The notes: generated from the letters alone by a model not told the origin. Shown: positions 49,883 through 59,001, counted from the first letter of the stretch. The stretch is 64,000 nt of DNA from UBA1181 sp045226255 (GCA_045226255.1 JBGVCG010000016.1:62001-126000), one strand, 5' to 3'. Numbers and translations: made by a program.

Positions 49883-50203
49883 ATGAAAATCAAAGGAATA
49901 GAAAATTTGTCGAATGAAGAGATAAACAGGTTACTTGAATTAGGTGGCAAGTTTGTGGTCTTCCCTTATGCGATATCCATCTTGATTATGACGTTTAAGA
50001 GGAGTAGCGACATCTACTTCCTGAAACCCAATGAATCGGCGATAAAGTATGGGTACAAGTTCCTGTTGATCAGCCTATTTGCTGGATGGTGGGGAATTCC
50101 ATGGGGACCGATCTATACCATACAATCCATTTTTAAGGCGTTTAGCGGTACTGATGTGACCAAAGAGTTATTGGAGGAGTTAAACAAGCCGTTCCATCTA
50201 TGA
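49883..50203 (+). CDS. Small membrane protein, unknown function
   Basis: A 106-residue protein starting MKIKGIENLSNEEINRLLEL, with hydrophobic segments at about 22-38 (GGKFVVFPYAISILIM) and 58-80 (FLLISLFAGWWGIPWGPIY), the latter resembling DUF-type proteins with a WGIPWGP motif. A cytosolic C-terminal helix (VTKELLEELNKPFHL) follows. Function unknown. An SDR gene starts 35 bases downstream. A TAACTTTG box is about 71 bases upstream at 49805-49812. Confidence 0.78.
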   Translation: MKIKGIENLSNEEINRLLELGGKFVVFPYAISILIMTFKRSSDIYFLKPNESAIKYGYKFLLISLFAGWWGIPWGPIYTIQSIFKAFSGTDVTKELLEELNKPFHL

Positions 50204-50238
50204 TCGGACAAGAATGATTATATAGAAAGGCAATTGGG

Positions 50239-51015
50239 ATGTTGGCGTTAGTTACAGGGGCCAGTTCGGGTATTGGTGCGCAATACGCCTTTGAATTGGC
50301 GAGGAGAGGCCACGATCTGATCATCGTGAGCAATCAGGAAAAGGAGCTTGGCGAGGTGGCGCAAGAGATTGCGGAGACTTACCATGTGGGTGTGGAACCG
50401 ATTTGCATGGACTTGGCGAGGAGCGAGGCCGCGGAGGAACTCTACGGGATGTGCCAATCGTCAGGGAAGAAGGTGGAGATCCTAGTGAACGATGCGGGGG
50501 TCTTCTTCTTCAATAGTCTCATGAACACAGATATGAGGCGCATCGACGTGATGCTGCAGCTTCATGTCGTGACTGTCACCAAGTTGTGTCGTCTCTTCGG
50601 CGAAGATATGAAGCGGGAGAAGCAGGGGTATATCCTGAATATGTCCTCCCTCTCCGCTTGGATGATGTTCCCTGGCATTTCCGTCTATGAATCCACCAAA
50701 GCCTACCTCCGTTCTTTCTCCGTCGCCTTGTCGTATGAGCTGAATCCGTTCGGTGTGGGGGTCACTGCGGTGTGTCCCGGAGCGGTGGACACGGGTCTTT
50801 ACAACCTGAGCATGAACCTCCGTCGACTGGCGGTGCGCCTCGGCGTATCCATTCCACCGGAGAAATTGGCGAAGAAAGCGATCGCGAAAATGTTCAAAAA
50901 GAGGCGTCAGTACATCCCCGGACTCATCAATTACCTATTTTTGCCCTTCTGTAAGTATTTGCCCGATTTTCTTATTTCGTTGATAATGAAAAAAATAGAA
51001 TGTTTCCAAAAATAA
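50239..51015 (+). CDS. Short-chain dehydrogenase/reductase
   Basis: A 258-residue classical SDR with VTGASSGIGAQYAFELARRG (NAD(P) binding), ILVNDAGVFFFN and the catalytic YESTK with Ser in LNMSSLSAWMMFPG. The C-terminal 25 residues (LINYLFLPFCKYLPDFLISL) are hydrophobic, so it may sit at a membrane. This arrangement is common in SDRs acting on lipid or steroid-like substrates, but the substrate is unknown. It is followed by the tRNA cluster after 90 bases. Confidence 0.87.
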   Translation: MLALVTGASSGIGAQYAFELARRGHDLIIVSNQEKELGEVAQEIAETYHVGVEPICMDLARSEAAEELYGMCQSSGKKVEILVNDAGVFFFNSLMNTDMRRIDVMLQLHVVTVTKLCRLFGEDMKREKQGYILNMSSLSAWMMFPGISVYESTKAYLRSFSVALSYELNPFGVGVTAVCPGAVDTGLYNLSMNLRRLAVRLGVSIPPEKLAKKAIAKMFKKRRQYIPGLINYLFLPFCKYLPDFLISLIMKKIECFQK

Positions 51016-51049
51016 TTTGAAAAAAAGGCGAAAAAAAGTGCTCCAAAAA

Positions 51050-51081
51050 TTTGGTGGAACATAGCAAAAGCACTACTTTTG
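51050..51081 (+). promoter_or_regulatory. Promoter of the tRNA cluster
   Basis: TTG (51051-51053), exactly 20 bases, then TACTTTTG (51074-51081): a full consensus match, 23 bases before tRNA-Lys. Confidence 0.78.
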
Positions 51082-51104
51082 CAACGTCAAAACGAAAGGA
51101 CAAT

Positions 51105-51177
51105 GACTCAGTAGCTCAGCTGGTAGAGCAACAGACTCTTAATCTGTGGGTCCAGGGTTCGATCCCCTGCTGGGTCA
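51105..51177 (+). tRNA. tRNA-Lys (anticodon CTT)
   Basis: A 73-nt cloverleaf. Acceptor GACTCAG pairs with CTGGGTC (one G-U), D arm GCTC/GAGC, anticodon arm ACAGA/TCTGT with loop CTCTTAA (anticodon CTT), T arm CAGGG/CCCTG with TTCGATC, discriminator A. The CCA end is not encoded. Confidence 0.97.
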
Positions 51178-51225
51178 CAAAACAAAGACGAAGAACTTGC
51201 GGAGGCGAGTGAGTTTAGAAGATTT

Positions 51226-51310
51226 GGAGAGATGGTAGAGTGGTCGATTACAGCGGTCTTGAAAACCGCCGTACCGAGAGGTACCGGGGGTTCGAATCCC
51301 TCTCTCTCCG
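51226..51310 (+). tRNA. tRNA-Ser (anticodon TGA)
   Basis: An 85-nt class II tRNA with a long variable arm. Acceptor GGAGAGA pairs with TCTCTCC, discriminator G as required for serine identity, anticodon loop CTTGAAA with TGA, and TTCGAAT in the T loop. It is the second gene of the tRNA cluster and is followed by a strong hairpin terminator. Confidence 0.97.
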
Positions 51311-51313
51311 CGT

Positions 51314-51339
51314 AATCCGAAGATTGCTTCGGATTTTTT
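51314..51339 (+). terminator. Rho-independent terminator inside the tRNA cluster
   Basis: A 9 bp perfect stem (51314-51322 with 51327-51335, loop ATTG) and T-run to 51339, only 4 bases after tRNA-Ser(TGA). The third tRNA downstream would then need read-through or its own promoter. Confidence 0.85.
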
Positions 51340-51369
51340 ATTTTAGGGACATACTTAATTCAAATACTA

Positions 51370-51456
51370 GGAAAGATGCCGGAGTGGTCGATCGGGCCGC
51401 ACTCGAAATGCGGTGAGCGGGTAACTGTTCCCAGGGTTCGAATCCCTGTCTTTCCG
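51370..51456 (+). tRNA. tRNA-Ser (anticodon CGA)
   Basis: An 87-nt class II tRNA. Acceptor GGAAAGA pairs with TCTTTCC, discriminator G, anticodon loop CTCGAAA (CGA), long variable arm, T loop TTCGAAT. It follows a terminator by 30 bases. Confidence 0.97.
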
Positions 51457-51493
51457 CAAAATGCCCCCTGAAATTTTTTACGGCTGAAAAATT

Positions 51494-52405
51494 CTACAGG
51501 AAAAGGATGTTCACGAGTCCTAGAATTCCTCCCAACAAAGCTCCTAACCAAACGATGGCTTTCAGTTCCTTGTTCAGCATGGTATGGGTGATTTTCTCTG
51601 TGTCGGCCATATCCATGTCGTTGATGCGGTTCTCCACGATCTTCTGGATGTCGATGGACTCTAACAACGTGGGCAATTGTTCCGTGATGAGGGTCTTGTA
51701 GGTGGCCACAATCGTCTCTTTCCCCTTCTTTATGAGGTTTCCTTTGTTCTGGATGAACTGGCAGACGGGCTTCTCCAGGTAGGCTGTGATCTCCTTGTCC
51801 ACCATTTTCGAGACAATCTCCCCCGCATTTTCCTTCAGGATATTGTCGAGGTGCTTGCTCAAGGCCTTCTCGATGGGCTCCGAGAGTATTCCGACCAGCT
51901 TGTCGGTCTGCAGGAATCCGAGGAATCCTTTACCGGTCTGTTGTAGGGCGTATTCCACCACCTTGTGCGATATGCCTTGGCTGAGGTTGTTTTCCTCGAT
52001 CTTCTCCCCTATTCTGCCTGAGAATTCCTTCGTGATCTTTTTCACCACGAGGTTGATGTCCTCGCCTGGAATGTATTGGGAGACATAGGTGCGCAGTGTA
52101 TCTTCCGTACCCATCAGTTTCTCCACGTAGGAGTCTATGCCTGCCTCGACCTTCCCTATCATTTCGTCCGACAGGAGGTTCTTGGAGAGCGTGACCTTGT
52201 CCATCAGGTGCAGGCTGACCGTCTCGCCGATGGCTGTGGCGATCCGGCTCTTCTCCTTGGGGATGATTCCCGGGGTGAATGGCAGCCTATGCCCGAAAAG
52301 ATATTTCGGATTGTGCGGACGGAAAAGCATCGTGATGGCTAGTTCGTTCGTGAAATAGCCAATTGCGGCTCCCACAACGGGAGGTATCAAATAGGTGTAC
52401 CACAT
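51494..52405 (-). CDS. DUF445 family membrane protein
   Basis: A 303-residue protein with hydrophobic ends. The N-terminus (MWYTYLIPPVVGAAIGYFTN) is a membrane segment followed by NELAITMLFRPHNPKY and TPGIIPKEKSRIATAIGETV, the DUF445 signature. A long amphipathic, charged middle region of helices follows, and the C-terminus (AIVWLGALLGGILGLVNILF) is a second membrane segment. Function in bacteria is unknown; in spores related proteins (YheB) lie at the membrane. It follows the DUF4349 gene by 11 bases, so they are co-transcribed. Confidence 0.93.
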   Translation of the reverse strand: MWYTYLIPPVVGAAIGYFTNELAITMLFRPHNPKYLFGHRLPFTPGIIPKEKSRIATAIGETVSLHLMDKVTLSKNLLSDEMIGKVEAGIDSYVEKLMGTEDTLRTYVSQYIPGEDINLVVKKITKEFSGRIGEKIEENNLSQGISHKVVEYALQQTGKGFLGFLQTDKLVGILSEPIEKALSKHLDNILKENAGEIVSKMVDKEITAYLEKPVCQFIQNKGNLIKKGKETIVATYKTLITEQLPTLLESIDIQKIVENRINDMDMADTEKITHTMLNKELKAIVWLGALLGGILGLVNILFL

Positions 52406-52416
52406 GGTCTTTTGTT

Positions 52417-53373
52417 CTACTTTTTAGGCTGTGCTGGTTTGTTTTTTCTCTTTTTTCTCCAGATATAGACGATGACTCCGGCGATGATCCACAATGGCCA
52501 AAGGGCGATGATGCCCAATACGATGGCTTTTATAATGCTCCAGCCCCAGCAGAATGCTTCGCCCAAATCCTTCCAGAAGCTTGGTTCCTCCTCCTCTACG
52601 GTCTGGACAGGTTCTTTCTTCCTCTCTTGCTTGATAGAGATGTTCACCACGCTATAGCTGACGTTTTGGTCGATCACGTTCATCTTGCCCTGCACACGGT
52701 CCGTCTCCATCTGTATCTGGTCGATGCGGTATTGTATTTCCAATACGTCCGAGATGTTTGATGCGCTTTTCAGCATGGTTCGGTAACGTTCCAGCATGGC
52801 GTTTTGGGTCTTTCTCTGCGACTCATAGTCTCGATAATCCGACGTGCGGTCCGTCACCGACACGATCTTATCTGTGATGGTCCCGTTTATTCCATGCATG
52901 CCGGATAAGAACGAATCCAAGGCGATGGAAGGAACTCTCAGCTTTATGGTATAAGCCTTGAGGGAGAAGGTGTACTGCTCTTTTTCCACGTAGGCTCCGT
53001 ATCGTGAGGATAAACTGTCTGTGTATTTCCTGCATTGGGTGATGTCGGGGGTCTCAATGCATAACCTGGCTTTCTTTTCCATTTTCCTGCCTACAGGGAT
53101 GTTCTTGGAATAATCCACGGAGTAGTTTTTGTCCTTGTTGCACGCTATATCTTCGGTGCTTGCTTCTCTGCTCACCCTATAATGGCTAGCTCCGCCCCCG
53201 TCAATATTTTCCTCCTCGTCATTGGCGCTGGCGGACGGTTCACCGGAATAACTTTCGGATTCGGAGTAGCTTTCGGGAGCCGAAAGTTCTATTGCTTGTT
53301 TATTGTCCCCACTGCATCCCTGCGCGAATACGCCGAGCAGGAATAAGGCCACTAAGTATATGCATTTTTTCAT
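52417..53373 (-). CDS. DUF4349 lipoprotein
   Basis: A 318-residue lipoprotein (MKKCIYLVALFLLGVFAQGC, acylated Cys about 20). A Ser/Glu-rich spacer is followed by DUF4349: KARLCIETPDITQCRKY, GAYVEKEQYTFSLKAYTI, a long coiled-coil (DYESQRKTQNAMLERYRTML to QYRIDQIQMETDRVQG) and YSVVNISIKQE. A C-terminal membrane helix (about 280-300, IIAGVIVYIW) with a basic Lys-rich end follows. Thus the protein is tethered at both ends. It is the first gene of an operon with DUF445. Confidence 0.88.
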   Translation of the reverse strand: MKKCIYLVALFLLGVFAQGCSGDNKQAIELSAPESYSESESYSGEPSASANDEEENIDGGGASHYRVSREASTEDIACNKDKNYSVDYSKNIPVGRKMEKKARLCIETPDITQCRKYTDSLSSRYGAYVEKEQYTFSLKAYTIKLRVPSIALDSFLSGMHGINGTITDKIVSVTDRTSDYRDYESQRKTQNAMLERYRTMLKSASNISDVLEIQYRIDQIQMETDRVQGKMNVIDQNVSYSVVNISIKQERKKEPVQTVEEEEPSFWKDLGEAFCWGWSIIKAIVLGIIALWPLWIIAGVIVYIWRKKRKNKPAQPKK

Positions 53374-53522
53374 ATCGACTTGTTTTTTTTATTTCCTGGT
53401 ATATTAATCCAAATGGATGAAAGTAAAAATAGGAAGAAAATCATAGAAAAAGAAATGTGAGCGGACAAAATAGAGGGGAAGCCGTTAATAAATGTTACTG
53501 AGATATTTGGCGGGGAAGGACA

Positions 53523-53561
53523 TTTGTGATTTACTATTTAGTGATTTGTGATTTACTATTT
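53523..53561. repeat. Two tandem copies of TTTGTGATTTACTATTT
   Basis: Identical 17-mers at 53523-53539 and 53545-53561, a 22-base period. A related TACTATTT sequence in complement is at about 29289-29306. These are likely members of a dispersed repeat family in intergenic regions. Confidence 0.8.
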
Positions 53562-53615
53562 CCGAAATGTGGGACGAGTCACTGTTTGCCTCATCAATGG
53601 AAGAGCCAGGTGTCA

Positions 53616-54653
53616 TCAGATGAATTGTCTGATGAATTTGGACTTGCGAAGCAGGAAGCTCAATAAGTAGGAAGTGCCGATGACGAAGAGTATGATCAGC
53701 GCTAGTTTGAGGGGGAAGTAAATCTCCCATGTCTTCGTGTAGGTCTGCACGTAGTAAAGCAAAGGCACGTGGAAAAGGTAAATGCCCAACGAATTTTCGG
53801 AGAGCGAGGCAATGAAACTAGTGCTTTTGTTCAGGAATTTATTGAATATCCAAATGGTTATATATGCGCTGAAGACCACGTGGCAAGCCTCTAGGATTGT
53901 GTAGAGTCTGCTGCCTATGTAGTTGTATTCATTGATATATAACTTCATGATAATATTGTTAATGATGATTATGATGATTGTTCCGATGATCAGCGCTTTA
54001 GAATCCTTCTTAAACCAGCCTAACCTGCGGGCTGTCACGCCGAAAAGGAATGTCAGGAAATATTCGGCGAATCTGGCGGGTTCGCAGTAGAACACGTTGA
54101 ACAATACCGTGTAATGATTGACGTAGCAAAATTGCCTGATGAACAGATTGACGGCGCATAGGAGCACGAAGTAGCCAAACATCACGGGTAGCGAGAGGTC
54201 AAGCTGGTAATCTTCCCTTATCCTCCATTGCGTCAGCTTCCTGAAAAGCGCGTATACTAGGCAAAAGAGGAAAAGCATCTGAAGGAACCAAACATGGAAG
54301 ATGGGTTCCGGAATAAAAATCATGCAATATGCCAGGACGATAGAGGCGGGTATCAACAGACGTTTTGTTTTTTTCCAGACAAATAGTCCGAACCCCTGTT
54401 TGTCGTAGCTTGTCGGAACAAAATAGCCTGCCACGATGAAGAAAATAGGCATACTAAGTAGCTGATTTGTATTGATTAAGATGTTAATCGGCATGCTCTC
54501 CCCTGGCAACGATGGTGTGAAATACCATATTGTGTTTGGATGCGTATACGGTAATAAGGTATGTACAATAACCACTATCAGACAAATTACTAATTTCAAA
54601 TTGTCCAAACCATAATTCCTCGTTTTGTCAGGAAGTGTATTTGTGTATGCCAT
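53616..54653 (-). CDS. Acyltransferase family 3 membrane protein (copy 1)
   Basis: A 345-residue integral membrane protein with about ten hydrophobic helices. The N-terminal NYGLDNLKLVICLIVVIVHT carries the His of the Acyl_transf_3 (OafB/OPG) family active site and is followed by an HxxxP-like loop. It would acetylate a sugar or another envelope molecule; the acceptor is unknown. MAYTNTLPDKTRNYG at 54653 is the chosen start; ATG at 54674 adds seven residues. It is a tandem paralogue of the next gene, with similar ends (LRKSKFIRQFI and LRKNKFIRNFI). Confidence 0.88.
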   Translation of the reverse strand: MAYTNTLPDKTRNYGLDNLKLVICLIVVIVHTLLPYTHPNTIWYFTPSLPGESMPINILINTNQLLSMPIFFIVAGYFVPTSYDKQGFGLFVWKKTKRLLIPASIVLAYCMIFIPEPIFHVWFLQMLFLFCLVYALFRKLTQWRIREDYQLDLSLPVMFGYFVLLCAVNLFIRQFCYVNHYTVLFNVFYCEPARFAEYFLTFLFGVTARRLGWFKKDSKALIIGTIIIIIINNIIMKLYINEYNYIGSRLYTILEACHVVFSAYITIWIFNKFLNKSTSFIASLSENSLGIYLFHVPLLYYVQTYTKTWEIYFPLKLALIILFVIGTSYLLSFLLRKSKFIRQFI

Positions 54654-54769
54654 TCTTTTCCTCAGTAAAAACATTTATCTCTAACTTCTAATATCAATCC
54701 ATCAACGCGAAAATAATCATAGTTTTTTGATTTGCAAATAATCGTGTTGCGTTGTTTTTCAGCTTATTA

Positions 54770-55831
54770 TCAGATGAAGTTCCTGATGAATTTGTTTTTC
54801 CGAAGCAGATAACTTATTAGGAAAGATACGGCTATGACAAAGAGTATGATGAGCCATAATTTCAGAGGAAAGTAAATATTCCACATTTTTGTGTAGGTTT
54901 GCACATAGTAGAGTATCGGCATGTGAATCAAAAAGATGGTCATGGAATTCTCGGAAAGTATGGCAATTAGCTTGTTGCTCATATTCAGGAATTTGTTGAA
55001 GCCCCAAATAATCAATAGGCTTCCGAAGAGGCAGAAAGATGACTCCAATATAGTGTGGAGACGGCTTCCGATATAATTATATTCCGTGATACGTAACTCT
55101 TTGATTATGAATGTTATCAAAACTATAATGCATATTTCGATAACCAATTTTTTGGAATGTGGCCAGAACCAGTTGAAACGACGGGCAATGATTCCGAAAA
55201 GGAACGTCAGTATATATTCCGTCACTTTGGCCGGTTCTATCTGGAATACGTTGAAAAGCACTGTGAAATGGCAAACATAGAACTTTTGGCGGACGATTAA
55301 ATTTGTCACGCAGATAAGGATAAAATAGCCTATCAAAAAGGGAAGTGATAATTCCATCTTTTGCCCCTCTTTTATTCTCCATCCCGTTATTAACCTAAAA
55401 AGCGCATACGCTAGGTTGAATAAGAAAAGCATTTGGAGGAACCAGATGTGATACATGGGGTATGGTGTACATATTATGCTGATAGCCAATATGGCAAATG
55501 CTGGGATCAACAGGTGTTTGGTCTTTTTCCATAGGAATGTTTTAAACCCTTGTTTGTCATAGCTGGTAGGGACGAAATAGCCCGATATGATGAAGAAAAT
55601 GGACATTCCGCAGTATTCTAGAAAATTGACGAGGGGGTGTTTCTCCAAATATTCGTTCGGCAACTCCGGACTGAAATACCAAGCCAAATTTATGTTTGTA
55701 TATGGTATCATCGTATGGACGGCTACCACTATCAGACATAGCACCATCTTTAGGTTGTCTAGCCCATAATTCCTTTTGGCAATGGCATACTTGTTCTGTT
55801 GTTCTGTCGTTCCTTCAGCGTTTGTTTGCAT
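54770..55831 (-). CDS. Acyltransferase family 3 membrane protein (copy 2)
   Basis: A 353-residue paralogue of the gene at 53616-54653, sharing the same motifs (NYGLDNLKMVLCLIVVAVHT, YFVPTSYDKQGFKTFLWKKT, PYPMYHIWFLQMLFLFNLAY). Overall the copies are clearly related but diverged, so the duplication is not recent. The ATG at 55831 is chosen. ATG at 55852 lies seven codons earlier. The 116-base gap between the copies holds no obvious promoter. Possibly both modify the same surface polysaccharide. Confidence 0.87.
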   Translation of the reverse strand: MQTNAEGTTEQQNKYAIAKRNYGLDNLKMVLCLIVVAVHTMIPYTNINLAWYFSPELPNEYLEKHPLVNFLEYCGMSIFFIISGYFVPTSYDKQGFKTFLWKKTKHLLIPAFAILAISIICTPYPMYHIWFLQMLFLFNLAYALFRLITGWRIKEGQKMELSLPFLIGYFILICVTNLIVRQKFYVCHFTVLFNVFQIEPAKVTEYILTFLFGIIARRFNWFWPHSKKLVIEICIIVLITFIIKELRITEYNYIGSRLHTILESSFCLFGSLLIIWGFNKFLNMSNKLIAILSENSMTIFLIHMPILYYVQTYTKMWNIYFPLKLWLIILFVIAVSFLISYLLRKNKFIRNFI

Positions 55832-55977
55832 GAGTTTGAGTCTATGAAACACTTATTTTTCTTCCGTATTCAATCTGCGCGAAGGTACAACAAAGTTTTT
55901 GATTTCCCAATGGTTGATTTTGTAAAAATGGATGATTATTTGGCATGTGTCAAGGCGAATTTTGGACAATTCTTCTA

Positions 55978-56733
55978 TTAATTGGTTTGTCCGCTGAATA
56001 TCTCGTTCAGGTAGTTGTAGGCTTCCGTGATCTGGCGGAAAAGTATGTTGGACATCTCTTTCATCTCTTCGTCCAATTCTGCGGGTATATGGTCCGGGTG
56101 ATATTTTTTCGCCAAACTCCGGTAGGCGTTCTTTATCTGGGCGAGCGTGCTTCCCGGTTCTAATCCTAGGATGGTATAGGCCACCTCCAACTTGTATTTA
56201 TAGGCTAATTCCAGCGCTTGTTGTTGCTTTTCCCTGTTGCTGTAATGCCCACATTCGTACTTGTATTCCAGTGAGGCGAGGTCCCAATCATGAATGAGCA
56301 GGTATTTGGCTATGCCACGCAACAATTCGATCTTTTGGTCGTCTATGCCGTTGCAGGTGTATCCGATGGTGAAAAGGACATCCATCAGTTCGAGCCGGTC
56401 GTTGTATTTGAGGAGGTGGAGGTTCAGCAGGTCCGTGCAGTAATCGATGTACCGTTTCAGTTTCTTCCCGTTCAGTTCGTTCAACATATTGACCGCCCAG
56501 ATTAGGTGTCCGTGGAAATGATGGAAGAAATATTTTCGGGCGATGTTCAACTCCACCTTGTCCACTACCCCGTTCATCTTCATCACGATGGAGAAGAGTG
56601 CGATGATGTCTCGCGCTACCCTGCCCTCCTTCGTCTTTTCGTAGGAGCGGTTGCTCGATTTGAAATAGACGAAGAGACAAATTCCGAAGAATAGGATGAT
56701 GATGAAAATCAGCAGTGTGTTTATGTCCCTCAT
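55978..56733 (-). CDS. Membrane-anchored J-domain protein (DjlA-like)
   Basis: A 251-residue protein. An N-terminal membrane segment (about 5-25, LLIFIIILFFGICLFVYF) is followed by a helical TerB-like domain (about 35-140, DIIALFSIVMKMNGVVDKVE) and a C-terminal J domain (about 180-245), with the HPD motif in KKYHPDHIP. The TerB-plus-J layout with an N-terminal membrane segment matches DjlA. It would recruit DnaK to the inner membrane. The client is unknown. Transcribed toward the acyltransferase genes, with 126 bases between. Confidence 0.88.
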   Translation of the reverse strand: MRDINTLLIFIIILFFGICLFVYFKSSNRSYEKTKEGRVARDIIALFSIVMKMNGVVDKVELNIARKYFFHHFHGHLIWAVNMLNELNGKKLKRYIDYCTDLLNLHLLKYNDRLELMDVLFTIGYTCNGIDDQKIELLRGIAKYLLIHDWDLASLEYKYECGHYSNREKQQQALELAYKYKLEVAYTILGLEPGSTLAQIKNAYRSLAKKYHPDHIPAELDEEMKEMSNILFRQITEAYNYLNEIFSGQTN

Positions 56734-56854
56734 TCCTTTTTTTTGCCAAAGGTAAAGATTAAGGTGGGTATTGGAAAATTATTTCGGTGTTTTTTCCTCC
56801 TTCGTATGCTTTCCCCTAACGGTGTATATCGGTCGGTTATTTGTTTTTTTGTTG

Positions 56855-56862
56855 TAACTTTG
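56855..56862 (+). promoter_or_regulatory. Candidate -7 box for the glycosyltransferase gene
   Basis: TAACTTTG, matching TAnnTTTG, 28 bases before the start at 56891. A TTTG lies upstream but at a short spacing. Confidence 0.4.
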
Positions 56863-56890
56863 TGTTGAATATTGTTATGGCTATACTTCT

Positions 56891-57901
56891 ATGAATATTT
56901 TGTTAGCTACCCATCATCTGGAAAGAACGGGTGGAACAGAGGCTTTTACGTTCGCGATGGCGACTTCCTTGAAAAGGCAAGGATATGACGTGGAGTACTA
57001 TTGCTTCAAGCGGGGCGGTGTGTCTGACAGGATTGAGGCGATGGGCATTCCTTTCATGTCCCGCAAGCGTTATGACCTGGTGTTGCTGAACCACAAGCCG
57101 ATAGCGGACAATCTTTGTGGGAAGGGAGTCCTTCTCCAAACTTGCCATGGTGTCATCCCGGAGATTGAGCAGCCGTCGCGTTACGCCGATATCTGGGTGG
57201 GTGTTTCGGAAGAGGTGAAAGCGCACGTCGAATCGTTGGGATTCCCTGTGACCACGATATGGAATGGTATTGACTGTGAACGATTTAAGCCTGTGAACGC
57301 ATTGCATGATCGATTGACGACTGTTCTCTCGCTCTGTCAGTCTGAGAGGGCGCACGCTATGGTTAAGTCGTGCTGTGAACGCCTGAACGTGGAGTTCCTG
57401 CGTGCGGATAAATTGGTGGACGATGTGTGGGAAATCGAGGCGATGATGAACAAGGCGGATTTGGTCGTCGGAATCGGTCGCTCGCTCTATGATGCGATGG
57501 CTTGTGGTCGTGCGGTCGTTTCGTTCGATATGCGGGATTATAACGGGCAGACGAGCGGTTATGGGTATCTCTCCCCTGACAACGTGAACGAGGCGATGGT
57601 GGACAATTGTGTGAATAGGCATACGCGCACGCCTCTTGACGCCGAATCGTTGGAACGTGAGATCTCGAAGTACAAAAAGGAGGACGGGGAATTTTTCCGG
57701 CAGTTTGCGTTGCAGAACCTGAACGTCGATGTGCAATTGCAGCGTTATATTCAACTCTATGACGAATACCTTGCCCAGGAGAAGGATACTCCGTCATTGG
57801 CTAAGCTGAAGAGGGGTCTCCAAAAGAAACTGCACCAGCTCTACGAATGGCAAAAATATTTTTTCAGGGGAAAGTCCCGTCAGAGATTTACTACCCGGTG
57901 A
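56891..57901 (+). CDS. Glycosyltransferase (GT-B fold, family 4-like)
   Basis: A 336-residue glycosyltransferase. The N-terminus HHLERTGGTEAFTFAMATSL matches a GT4-type acceptor region, VGVSEEVKAHVESLGFPV and TIWNGIDCERFKP the hinge, and VGIGRSLYDAMACGRAVV the donor-site region (E-x7-E replaced by a variant). It may add a sugar to lipopolysaccharide or capsule; no neighbour proves the target. Its end faces a second glycosyltransferase, suggesting a shared glycan locus. Confidence 0.85.
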   Translation: MNILLATHHLERTGGTEAFTFAMATSLKRQGYDVEYYCFKRGGVSDRIEAMGIPFMSRKRYDLVLLNHKPIADNLCGKGVLLQTCHGVIPEIEQPSRYADIWVGVSEEVKAHVESLGFPVTTIWNGIDCERFKPVNALHDRLTTVLSLCQSERAHAMVKSCCERLNVEFLRADKLVDDVWEIEAMMNKADLVVGIGRSLYDAMACGRAVVSFDMRDYNGQTSGYGYLSPDNVNEAMVDNCVNRHTRTPLDAESLEREISKYKKEDGEFFRQFALQNLNVDVQLQRYIQLYDEYLAQEKDTPSLAKLKRGLQKKLHQLYEWQKYFFRGKSRQRFTTR

Positions 57902-57939
57902 CGTTTTTCGGACTATCCGGGGCTGCTAGGCGAAGGGAA

Positions 57940-59001
57940 TCATTTCCCCGCCATTAGTTCACGAAAGATTTCATTGTATCGGCCGAGATGCTTTTCGTAA
58001 GAGAAGGATTCGGCGTAGGCTTTGTTGTCGAGGGCCATCGAAGGGTTGTTGTTGAACTGTTCGATCGCTTCCCGTATCCTTGCCGCCATGTGCTCGGGTT
58101 CAAAGTTCTCCCAGAAGAAGACATGGTCCGCACCGATTTCCTTCAGGGATGTCTTGTCGGATGAGATGACCGGTTTGCCGAAGAACATGGCTTCGATGAT
58201 TGGTAGTCCGAACCCTTCGAACAGAGATGGGAAGACAAACGCCTCGCAGTGGTTGTAGAGCCACACTTTTTCCGCATGAAGGATTTCGCCCAGGAGGAAG
58301 ACGTTGGTGATACCCTCGTCGTCTATTCTCTTCTGTATCATCTTCGCATAGTCGGTGCTGTTTTTCCCTGCAATGATGAGGTTGTACTCCGGCATAAGCT
58401 TCATGGTGTCCAAAAGGGTGTGGAAGTTCTTCTTAGGCAATAGTTGTCCGATGGTGAAAAGGAACTTTTTGTCATCCGCACAAGGCAGGTTAGGTTGCTT
58501 CTCTGCGTTTGGAGACATGAATTCCACCCCGTTGTATATCACTTCGATGGGATGCTCGATCGGGAAGTTTTGCTCCACGTCGTTCTTTGCGAAGTTGGAT
58601 ATGCAGGTGATCTTGTCGGCTCGTTTTATCCTTTTGGTGATCTTGCGGATATATTTCTCCTTGGTCTTCCCCTTCTTTTCGTATAGGAAGTTCAGATCAT
58701 GGATGGTTAGGATGTTTTTGGTCGATTGGCGGGATGGCACCTGTCTGGCTAATTGGTGGATGGTATGCCACACGTCAAAGCGGGGCAATAGGCTTGGGAA
58801 GATATTGTATATCTCCCTGCTGACGTGGTAATGCACGTCCGGACCAAATGCGTTGACGAATGCCTTGGGAAGCAATAAATGGACTTCGTAATCGAGATCC
58901 TTCGCATGTGCCTGATAATATTTCGCATAATTGTATGCGACCTGACCTAAGCCACAGTTGAGGTGTTTTAGGATTGATAAGTCGATAAGTACTTTTCCCA
59001 T
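57940..59001 (-). CDS. Glycosyltransferase family 4
   Basis: A 353-residue GT-B glycosyltransferase: NTILTIHDLNFLYEKK-like start region (here KNILTIHDLNFLYEKKGK), TCISNFAKNDVEQNFP, VIYNGVEF, KKFLFTIGQLLPKKNFHTLL, LLGEILHAEKVWLYNHCEAFVFPSLFEGFGLPIIEAM (cut here as EGFGLPIIEAM, the E-x7-E motif) and GKPVISSDKTSLKEIG. A mannosyl- or related transferase is likely. It converges on the neighbouring glycosyltransferase. A TACCTTTG box lies 20-28 bases before its start codon. Confidence 0.9.
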   Translation of the reverse strand: MGKVLIDLSILKHLNCGLGQVAYNYAKYYQAHAKDLDYEVHLLLPKAFVNAFGPDVHYHVSREIYNIFPSLLPRFDVWHTIHQLARQVPSRQSTKNILTIHDLNFLYEKKGKTKEKYIRKITKRIKRADKITCISNFAKNDVEQNFPIEHPIEVIYNGVEFMSPNAEKQPNLPCADDKKFLFTIGQLLPKKNFHTLLDTMKLMPEYNLIIAGKNSTDYAKMIQKRIDDEGITNVFLLGEILHAEKVWLYNHCEAFVFPSLFEGFGLPIIEAMFFGKPVISSDKTSLKEIGADHVFFWENFEPEHMAARIREAIEQFNNNPSMALDNKAYAESFSYEKHLGRYNEIFRELMAGK

